A DNA stretch of 6,940 nucleotides, taken from contig JAGUXE010000109.1 in assembly GCA_020061995.1 (NCBI GenBank), positions 1 to 6,940 on the forward strand, written 5' to 3'. The translations under genes were made by a program, and so were the position numbers. This stretch comes from Ignavibacteriales bacterium (GTDB lineage: Bacteria; Bacteroidota; Ignavibacteria; Ignavibacteriales; Ignavibacteriaceae). The notes beneath the pieces were generated by a model that saw only the letters and a list, made by a program, of their open reading frames with translations, did no database searches and was not told the origin of the DNA. Positions 1-5,713 of this stretch are shown here, one piece after another. The first letter of the stretch is position 1, and every line of letters begins with the position of its first letter.

Positions 1-17
1 GCCGGCTTAAAACCGGC
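1..17. repeat. GC-rich inverted repeat, possible end of a terminator hairpin
   Basis: Bases 1-5 (GCCGG) are perfectly complementary to bases 13-17 (CCGGC), with a 7-base AT-rich loop (CTTAAAA). Four T residues follow at 20-23. The high GC stands out against AT-rich surroundings. The stem could extend upstream of the window, because bases 18-19 are GC and would need a preceding GC. It may be a Rho-independent terminator of an upstream gene, but the T tract is short and the left edge is cut off. It could equally be part of an upstream coding region or a dispersed repeat. Confidence 0.35.
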
Positions 18-81
18 GCTTTTAGGAACTCAAATTAACTATTTTGTTAAAAGTGTTTTTATCACTGATGTATAAGTTTCT
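1..81 (+). other. Unassigned 5' stretch; possible 3' tail of an upstream ORF
   Basis: In frame 1 the window opens without a stop for 24 codons and ends at TAA 73-75, so it could be the C-terminus of a gene starting outside the window. The peptide (ending YFVKSVFITDV) matches no family I recognise. The same bases contain the inverted repeat at 1-17, which would favour an intergenic region instead. The TAA at 73-75 is in the same frame as the ligase that follows, so it bars any simple upstream extension of that gene. I see no convincing promoter here. The stretch may also contain remnants of the missing N-terminus of ligase 1. Confidence 0.25.
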
Positions 82-1500
82 TTGGAAACTAATCCAACAA
101 AGATTAGGAATTACATTGATATAAACATTCCTCAGGATCAGAAACTTATTGGTTTAACGACTTATGAATTTGCAGATATTAATACTTATGCAGCAATTTT
201 CGGCATACTCTTCTCAGGCAGAGGAGTTGTTCCAATTAATCCTGAAAACCCGATGAATCGTCATAAATCAATAGTAGATTTAGCTGACTTAAAAACAATT
301 TTAATCAGTAAACATGATTCCGTTGTTGATCAATTAGGAACAATTGAGAGTGTAAATCTTTGTGACATTTCTTCGCTAAATGAAACAGAAATAAATTTAG
401 AAATTCCGGTTGTATCAGATGAAGATACCGTTTATGTCCTTTTTACTTCAGGAAGTACTGGAATTCCAAAAGGAGTTCCCCTTTCGTATAAAAATTTCAA
501 ATCTTTTTTTGATGGTTATTTTGAACTTGGTTATGAATACACTGAAAATGACCGTTTTTTGCAAACCTCTGATTTAACATTCGATTTATCGATAATGTCT
601 TTTCTTGCTCCACTATTAAAAGGGGCATGTTGTTATACAATCCCTTCAAAAGGAGTAAAGTTCACAAATATTTACTCAATGCTTGAAGAACATGAAATAA
701 CAACTGCGTTGATGGTTCCTTCTGTACTGAGTTATCTTCGTCCATACTTCGAAGATATTAGTTTAGAAAAGATGAGGTACTCTTTGTTTTGTGGAGAGGC
801 TTTATATCTTGATCTGATTAAAGAATGGTCTAAATGTGTTCCAAATGCTTTAATACAAAATGTTTATGGACCAACGGAGGCTACTATATTCTGCTTATCC
901 TACAATTATAATCCCGAACTTGCAGATGAAAAAAGTTCGAATGGTGTAATTTGTATCGGCAAACCAATGAAGCATACTAAATCAATTATTGTTGATGAAA
1001 ATTTGCAAATTGTTCCCAATGGAGAAAAAGGTGAACTTTGTCTTGCCGGAGGTCAATTAACCACAGGATATTTAAAAAATGAAGAGAGAAATCAAAACGC
1101 ATTTTTCGAAGTTGAAATTAATGGTATCATAGAACGATTCTATAAAACCGGTGATATCGCATATGTTGATGAAGATAACGATTTTATGTATAATGGGAGA
1201 AAAGATTACCAAATCAAGATACATGGTTATCGAATAGAACTTAGCGAGATTGAACATTTCGCTAGAGAGATTTCCGGTTGTACTCAAGTTGCTGCTATAG
1301 CTAAAGAAAACAGTGTTGATATTTTGGCAATTCATCTTTTTCTTGAAAACTATAATGAGGACTTATCGGATTTAAAATTATTACTAAAAACTAAACTCCC
1401 CTTCTATATGATGCCCGAAACCATACAAAGTTTAGTTAAATTTCCATTAAATGTTAACGGAAAAATTGATAGAAAATCTTTATTTGACTTAATAAAATAA
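82..1500 (+). CDS. Adenylate-forming amino-acid ligase (DltA-like A domain), N-terminus short
   Basis: This is a 472-residue ANL-superfamily enzyme that should activate a carboxylic acid with ATP and pass it to a carrier-protein thiol. Visible core motifs are the P-loop FTSGSTGIPKG (121-131), FDLS (167-170), NVYGPTEATIF (260-270), GELCLAGGQLTTGY (317-330), YKTGD (354-358), the hinge region GRKDYQIKIHGYRIE (372-386) and the catalytic lysine K461 in NVNGKIDRK. D168 and C237 (in FCGE) sit where D-alanine:carrier ligase DltA has its amine-binding Asp and substrate-selecting Cys, so a small amino acid is the likely substrate. The N-terminus looks about 30 residues short: D168 corresponds to Asp197 of Bacillus cereus DltA, and the helix that normally precedes KIRNYI is missing. 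The TTG start at 82 has no Shine-Dalgarno sequence and a stop lies in frame at 73-75, so the true start is unsure. Truncation, a frameshift or a sequencing indel are all possible. The carrier is probably the ACP two genes downstream, but this is inferred. Family assignment is sure; the substrate is not. Confidence 0.9.
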   Translation: METNPTKIRNYIDINIPQDQKLIGLTTYEFADINTYAAIFGILFSGRGVVPINPENPMNRHKSIVDLADLKTILISKHDSVVDQLGTIESVNLCDISSLNETEINLEIPVVSDEDTVYVLFTSGSTGIPKGVPLSYKNFKSFFDGYFELGYEYTENDRFLQTSDLTFDLSIMSFLAPLLKGACCYTIPSKGVKFTNIYSMLEEHEITTALMVPSVLSYLRPYFEDISLEKMRYSLFCGEALYLDLIKEWSKCVPNALIQNVYGPTEATIFCLSYNYNPELADEKSSNGVICIGKPMKHTKSIIVDENLQIVPNGEKGELCLAGGQLTTGYLKNEERNQNAFFEVEINGIIERFYKTGDIAYVDEDNDFMYNGRKDYQIKIHGYRIELSEIEHFAREISGCTQVAAIAKENSVDILAIHLFLENYNEDLSDLKLLLKTKLPFYMMPETIQSLVKFPLNVNGKIDRKSLFDLIK

Positions 1501-1512
1501 TTGAAAGCTAAA

Positions 1513-2199
1513 ATGATCAATGATGTAATTGTTCGACAAGCCAAACCGGAAGATATTCCATTCATTATAGAAGGAATAATTGAAGCTGAGAAAAGTGGCG
1601 GTAATACTACAACTTCTTGTGTTGTTTTTGATTTGTCATTGCTTGAGTTTAAGGATATTTTAAAAGCACTTTTAATAGAAGATATTGAAGATTATGATTA
1701 CTATTTAAGTGGTTTCTTTATAGCTGAATATAATGGAAAACCGATTGGAACTTGTGGCTCCTGGATTGAAGGGATTAATGACTTACCAAGCGGAATGATC
1801 AAAGCAAATATGTTTCTTCAGAATCTTTCAAGAGAAAAAATATTATTCGGGAATAAACAAGTTAGAATTATTAAAGATCTAAATTTCCCTCGTGAAAAAG
1901 GGACTATTCAACTTGAACATATTTATGTCTCAGAACAGTTTAGAAGACAAGGTGTTGCTTCCAAAATAATTTGTAGTATCGTTAAATATTATAAATCTCT
2001 AAACCCGAATGTGGAAAAAGTGCAAGGAATATTGTTTAAGGAGAATTATAAATCGTTTAATATGCATTTAAAAAACGGATATGTTGAAACTGAAACAAAA
2101 ACATCTGCAAATCCTGATGTATTAAAAGTATTTCCATATCCGTCAAGAACTCTGATGGAATTATACGGCGACAATTTTACAAAAATGATTTCGAAATAA
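1513..2199 (+). CDS. GNAT-fold N-acyltransferase
   Basis: This 228-residue protein looks like a GCN5-related N-acyltransferase, which moves an acyl group from CoA (or a carrier protein) to an amine. The N-terminus (DVIVRQAKPEDIPFIIEGI) is the usual first strand and helix. The acyl-CoA pyrophosphate loop is RRQGVA (144-149), preceded by the strand LEHIYVSEQF and followed by a helix. A later NYKSFNMHLKNGYVE stretch is the typical C-terminal motif with an aromatic residue in 'NGY'. A central segment (about 70-130) is longer than in minimal GNATs. I chose ATG 1513 because it starts directly at the domain; a TTG at 1501, abutting the stop of the preceding ligase, would add four residues. Neither start has a good ribosome site. 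Its position between an amino-acid ligase and a carrier protein suggests that it acylates an amine made or activated by this pathway, but the acceptor cannot be read from the sequence. Confidence 0.85.
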   Translation: MINDVIVRQAKPEDIPFIIEGIIEAEKSGGNTTTSCVVFDLSLLEFKDILKALLIEDIEDYDYYLSGFFIAEYNGKPIGTCGSWIEGINDLPSGMIKANMFLQNLSREKILFGNKQVRIIKDLNFPREKGTIQLEHIYVSEQFRRQGVASKIICSIVKYYKSLNPNVEKVQGILFKENYKSFNMHLKNGYVETETKTSANPDVLKVFPYPSRTLMELYGDNFTKMISK

Positions 2200-2213
2200 T
2201 TTAAGGGAAATTA

Positions 2214-2450
2214 ATGAGCAACTTAGAAAAACTTCATGCTGCATTCGTTGAAGCATTAGATGTTGAACCAACCAATATTAACGATTCTTACAGCTATGGT
2301 GATGATAAATGGGATTCCGTGGCCCACATGGCATTAGTAGTCTCAATCGAAGCACAATTTGACATAATGATGGAGACTGATGATGTTATCGATTTAAGTA
2401 GCGTTAGTAAAGCAAAGGAGATTTTAGCGAAGTATGGAATCACCATTTAG
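2214..2450 (+). CDS. Acyl/peptidyl carrier protein
   Basis: This 78-residue acidic carrier protein is expected to hold a thioester intermediate on a 4'-phosphopantetheine arm. The attachment serine is S35 in KWDSVAHMALV; the motif reads DSV where fatty-acid ACPs have DSL. It is followed by the recognition helix (VVSIEAQFDI), an acidic DDVIDL segment and a last helix ending in YGITI. Length and helix layout fit a stand-alone carrier. The start ATG is supported by AAGGG at 2203-2207. It overlaps the next gene by 17 bases. Its place between two ligases, a reductase and LuxE/LuxC makes it the probable dedicated carrier of the pathway rather than the housekeeping fatty-acid ACP. No phosphopantetheinyl transferase is encoded in the window, so activation must come from elsewhere in the genome. 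Whether it carries an aminoacyl or an acyl group is not decided by the sequence. Confidence 0.93.
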   Translation: MSNLEKLHAAFVEALDVEPTNINDSYSYGDDKWDSVAHMALVVSIEAQFDIMMETDDVIDLSSVSKAKEILAKYGITI

Positions 2451-3192
2451 TTTAGAAGGAAAAATTGCTATTGTTACAGGTGCAACTAGAGGTATTGGAT
2501 GGAGCTGCGCCAAAGTATTGGCAAAAAACGGAATGACTGTAATCTTAAACGGTGTGTCAGATATTGATTTGATAAATAGCCGCGTTATTGAATTAAAAGA
2601 GCTCTACAATGTAAATGCTGATGGATATTTATTTGATGTATCCGATTCCAATTCAGTTAAAGATTGTTATAATAATATATTTAAAAAATATAAACGTTTG
2701 GATGTTCTCGTCAATAATGCGGGAATTATGATCGATGCTCTCATTCCAATGATTTCAAAAGAAATGATTGATAAAATTCTTGATGTGAATATTAAAGGGG
2801 CTATCTACAATTTGCAATATGCTTCTCGTTTAATGGGACGTAATAAAAGCGGTTCAATTATCAATATCTCATCCATAATAGGAAGATTTGGTAATGAAGG
2901 ACAAACCGTTTATAGTGCGAGTAAAGCGGCATTACTTGGTATAACAATGTCTGCTGCAAAAGAACTCGCACCTCAAAATATACGTGTGAATGCAGTTGCT
3001 CCAGGTTTTATTGAAACGGATATGATAAAAAAGCTTTCTTCCGATAAAAGCATGAAGTTAAAGGATAGTATTAAAATGAAACGTATGGGAACTCCGGAAG
3101 ATATTGCAAATACCGTACTTTATCTTTCTTCAAATCTTTCTGAATATGTTACAGGACAAGTTATTGGAGTTGATGGAGGAATGTTAGTTTGA
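2434..3192 (+). CDS. FabG-like 3-oxoacyl-ACP reductase (SDR family)
   Basis: This 252-residue classical short-chain dehydrogenase/reductase probably reduces a keto group on a carrier-bound acyl chain with NADPH. The Rossmann motif is TGATRGIG (15-22). Its R19 matches the Arg of E. coli FabG that binds the NADPH phosphate. NNAG is at 94-97, structural N119 is in DVNIKG, and the catalytic triad is S147, Y160 and K164 (in YSASK). PGFIETDM (190-197) and the C-terminal VTGQVIGVDGG are very FabG-like, and length is normal (E. coli FabG has 244). By alignment from memory, the two ACP-docking arginines of E. coli FabG (129 and 172) are K138 and Q181 here. The start lies inside the carrier protein gene, 17 bases before its stop, with AAAGGAG at 2414-2420, a long 13 bases upstream. 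A different ketone substrate, such as a sugar or small metabolite, cannot be excluded, but the ACP next door favours a thioester. Confidence 0.9.
   Translation: MESPFSLEGKIAIVTGATRGIGWSCAKVLAKNGMTVILNGVSDIDLINSRVIELKELYNVNADGYLFDVSDSNSVKDCYNNIFKKYKRLDVLVNNAGIMIDALIPMISKEMIDKILDVNIKGAIYNLQYASRLMGRNKSGSIINISSIIGRFGNEGQTVYSASKAALLGITMSAAKELAPQNIRVNAVAPGFIETDMIKKLSSDKSMKLKDSIKMKRMGTPEDIANTVLYLSSNLSEYVTGQVIGVDGGMLV
3175..3180 (+). promoter_or_regulatory. Ribosome binding site deciding the TTG start of ligase 2
   Basis: GGAGGA lies 8 bases before TTG 3189, an ideal Shine-Dalgarno spacing. It sits inside the codons for the conserved terminal Gly-Gly of the SDR. With the 4-base TTGA start/stop overlap at 3189-3192, it supports the non-ATG start and translational coupling. 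Confidence 0.7.
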
Positions 3193-4619
3193 GTTTCTGG
3201 GAATTTGAGAATGTCCAATTAGAAGATATTGCTCTCATTGATGATATCTCAAAACGAAATTATTCTTATTTTGATTTAAGAGGTATTGCTACTTCACTCT
3301 CAAGTAACTTTAAAGATTCACAAAAAAAATTGTGCTTTCTTTTCTGCGATAATTCTGCTACAAATGTTATTTTGTATGTTTCTCAACTTATTTCAAAAAA
3401 TGCAATATACCTCGCTGATGTTAAAATGGATATTTCTTTACGAAATAATTTAATTGACATTTATAAGCCGGAGTATATTTTTGATATTTCAGAGTCAATT
3501 GAAAATTATAAATCAGAAAAAATCATTGATCATTATTTCGTACATAAAAAAATCAATTCAGAATCAATAAACATTTATGATGAAACTGCAGTTTTATTAT
3601 CTACTTCAGGTACAACAGGCAGTCCGAAATTAGTGCGACTATCCTACAAAAATATTTCATCGAATGCTGCATCAATAGCTGAATACCTGGGAATTAACAA
3701 TAGAGAAAGAGCAATCACAAGCCTACCAATTAGCTATAGTTATGGGTTATCTATATTAAACTCACATTTGCTTTCGGGTGCTTCGTTACTATGCACAAAT
3801 AAATCAATTGTTGTCAGAGATTTTTGGAACATCTTTAAAGAAATGAAGTGTAGTTCTTTTGCAGGTGTCCCTTATATGTATCAAACTCTTCAAAAAATAC
3901 GCTTTCATACTATGAACCTCCCTTCTTTAAAAACTATGACACAAGCAGGGGGAAGATTAAGTGAAGAATTCATCAAATATTTTTATAATCTATCTAAAGA
4001 AAAGGATTTCCGACTATACATAATGTATGGACAAACAGAAGCCACCGCAAGAATATCTTATGTCCCTTCTAAAATGCTTGAAAATAAAATTGGTTCTATC
4101 GGAATATCAATTCCGAATGGAAAATTAACTTTAGAAAATAATTTTGAAGTGATTTCGACGCCCGAAACTGAAGGTGAACTCGTGTATCGTGGTGATAATG
4201 TAATGCTTGGATATGCCTCAACAAGAGGAGATTTAGCGAAAAGTAATGAACTAAATGGAATTTTAAGGACAGGAGATCTTGCCAAATTCGATAGTGATGG
4301 ATACTTTTATATAACCGGCAGGACAAAAAGATTTCTCAAAATTTTCGGACTTAGATTAAATCTTGATGAAGTTGAGAAATTGATAGAAAATAATTTTCAG
4401 TTACCAAATGCATGTTTTGGAAATGACGATCAATTGACTGTATTAGTTGAATCGGATGATTTGACATCAATCAACCATGTAAAACAAAAAATTATTGAAA
4501 TATATAAATTACATCACTCCGTCTTGAAAGTTCACAAAATCGACAAAATACCGGTTACTTCATCCGGCAAAAAAGACTACTTAATGATAAAGGAATTTAT
4601 AGCAAATGTCGGCAATTGA
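3189..4619 (+). CDS. Adenylate-forming acyl ligase (second AMP-binding enzyme)
   Basis: This 476-residue ANL-superfamily enzyme should form an acyl-AMP and transfer the acyl group to CoA or a carrier protein. Motifs in order are the P-loop STSGTTGSPK (138-147), MYGQTEATARIS (279-290), GELVYRGDNVMLGY (329-342), LRTGD (359-363), the hinge GRTKRFLKIFGLRL (377-390) and the catalytic lysine K461 in TSSGKKDY. The fourth motif reads SYSYGLS (182-188), as in acyl-CoA/fatty-acyl ligases, with no amine-binding Asp. A carboxylic acid without an alpha-amino group is therefore the likely substrate, unlike ligase 1. The first 135 residues are divergent but of normal length. The TTG start overlaps the SDR stop (TTGA) and has a strong ribosome site upstream. 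The gene ends 14 bases inside the LuxE gene. A run of eight A at 3322-3329 does not break the frame. The acyl acceptor is most simply the ACP upstream; CoA remains possible. Confidence 0.9.
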   Translation: MSFWEFENVQLEDIALIDDISKRNYSYFDLRGIATSLSSNFKDSQKKLCFLFCDNSATNVILYVSQLISKNAIYLADVKMDISLRNNLIDIYKPEYIFDISESIENYKSEKIIDHYFVHKKINSESINIYDETAVLLSTSGTTGSPKLVRLSYKNISSNAASIAEYLGINNRERAITSLPISYSYGLSILNSHLLSGASLLCTNKSIVVRDFWNIFKEMKCSSFAGVPYMYQTLQKIRFHTMNLPSLKTMTQAGGRLSEEFIKYFYNLSKEKDFRLYIMYGQTEATARISYVPSKMLENKIGSIGISIPNGKLTLENNFEVISTPETEGELVYRGDNVMLGYASTRGDLAKSNELNGILRTGDLAKFDSDGYFYITGRTKRFLKIFGLRLNLDEVEKLIENNFQLPNACFGNDDQLTVLVESDDLTSINHVKQKIIEIYKLHHSVLKVHKIDKIPVTSSGKKDYLMIKEFIANVGN

Positions 4620-5712
4620 AAAGCTTTTCCAAACCGAACAATATTCGATTCCACAGACAAAAAGAGATAAACTCTTAATTGACGAATTAAATATTTTGAC
4701 CAAATTTCATTATAATAATTGTTCGCCATATAAAAATGTTTTAGATCATTTAGGTTTTAAAATAAACAAAAAACAGAGTGAAATTGCTAACTTCCCTTTT
4801 ATACCGGTGAGACTTTTTAAAACTCAAAAAATTCAGAGCATTCCCGATTCCGAAGTTTTAAAAGTATTAACATCAAGCGGAACAACATCACAAGCAGTAT
4901 CAAGAATTGCATTAAATCGAGAAACTTCAATTTATCAAGTAAAAGCATTAGCGCATATTATTACTTCGTTTATTGGACATAAGCGATTACCAATGATTAT
5001 TATTGATACAGACTCAATAATTAAAAATAAAACAAGCATGAATGCACGTGGTGCAGGATTAGTAGGTTTATCAAATTTTGGAAGAAGCCACTTTTATGCG
5101 TTAGATGAAAATATGAATCTCAAAGTAGATGAATTAAAAGAATTTGTTGCCAAATTCGGGAACGAACCAATTTTAATTTTTGGTTTTACATATATGGTTT
5201 GGCAATATTTTTTAGGTGAATGCCAAAAGAATAATCTCCGATTTAGCATTCCGAATTCCATTTTAATTCATAGTGGTGGATGGAAAAAGCTTGTTGAATT
5301 ATCTGTATCCAATAAGGTTTTTAAGAATGAATTACAATCTTATTTTGGTATAAGTCGAGTCTTTAATTTTTATGGAATGGTTGAACAAGTTGGGAGCATT
5401 TATATGGAATGCGAATATGGATATTTACACACACCAAATTTTGCAGAAATTATTATTCGTGATTATCATGATTGGAAAGTCCTTCCTCACGGTGCAAAAG
5501 GGATTATTCAAACCCTAAGTATTCTACCGAGAAGTTATCCCGGACATTCACTCTTAACTGAAGATATTGGACATACAATTGGAGTTGATGACTGTTCTTG
5601 TGGAAGAAAAGGTACTTATTTCTTAATCGAAGGTAGAATTCCTAAAGCAGAAATAAGGGGTTGCAGTGATACACATGCTGAATCAGTTAATATATTAGAG
5701 ATGGCAGTTTAG
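4606..5712 (+). CDS. LuxE-family acyl-protein synthetase
   Basis: This 368-residue protein belongs to the LuxE (acyl-protein synthetase) family. In luminous bacteria LuxE activates a fatty acid as acyl-AMP, takes it onto its own cysteine and hands it to the reductase LuxC. Visible here are the ATP-site loop LTSSGTTS (88-95), FNFYGMVEQVG (253-263), the Cys-rich VDDCSCGRKG (327-336) and GRIPKAEIRGCSD (343-355). C353 in RGCSD matches the acylated cysteine of Vibrio harveyi LuxE (Cys364) and is 15 residues from the C-terminus, nearly the same distance. The N-terminal helical part (FHYNNCSPYKN) is also typical, and length is normal (about 370). The ATG lies 14 bases before the stop of ligase 2, with AAAGGA at 4589-4594. 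LuxC follows after one base, as expected for partners. The family resemblance is strong. The symbol is left blank because nothing suggests bioluminescence and the acyl substrate is unknown. Confidence 0.93.
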   Translation: MSAIEKLFQTEQYSIPQTKRDKLLIDELNILTKFHYNNCSPYKNVLDHLGFKINKKQSEIANFPFIPVRLFKTQKIQSIPDSEVLKVLTSSGTTSQAVSRIALNRETSIYQVKALAHIITSFIGHKRLPMIIIDTDSIIKNKTSMNARGAGLVGLSNFGRSHFYALDENMNLKVDELKEFVAKFGNEPILIFGFTYMVWQYFLGECQKNNLRFSIPNSILIHSGGWKKLVELSVSNKVFKNELQSYFGISRVFNFYGMVEQVGSIYMECEYGYLHTPNFAEIIIRDYHDWKVLPHGAKGIIQTLSILPRSYPGHSLLTEDIGHTIGVDDCSCGRKGTYFLIEGRIPKAEIRGCSDTHAESVNILEMAV

Positions 5713-5713
5713 T

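Noticed and set aside
73..80. TAAGTTTC resembling the Bacteroidota -7 promoter box TAnnTTTG
   Set aside because: The last base differs, the nearest TTTG (43-46) is too far upstream for a -33 box, and the site lies against the start codon; it is likely chance in AT-rich DNA.
1072..1335. Minus-strand open frame of 87 codons inside ligase 1
   Set aside because: It is fully antisense to conserved ligase motifs, has no ribosome site and shows no recognisable domain; it is a shadow of the real gene.
3319..3334. Run of eight A (3322-3329) within a CACAA...TTGTG inverted repeat in ligase 2, possible slippery site
   Set aside because: The reading frame continues intact into the conserved motifs, so no programmed frameshift is needed; homopolymers are common in this base composition.
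4058..4326. Two overlapping minus-strand open frames inside ligase 2
   Set aside because: They lie antisense to the conserved GELVYRGD and LRTGD region and their products resemble nothing; chance open frames.
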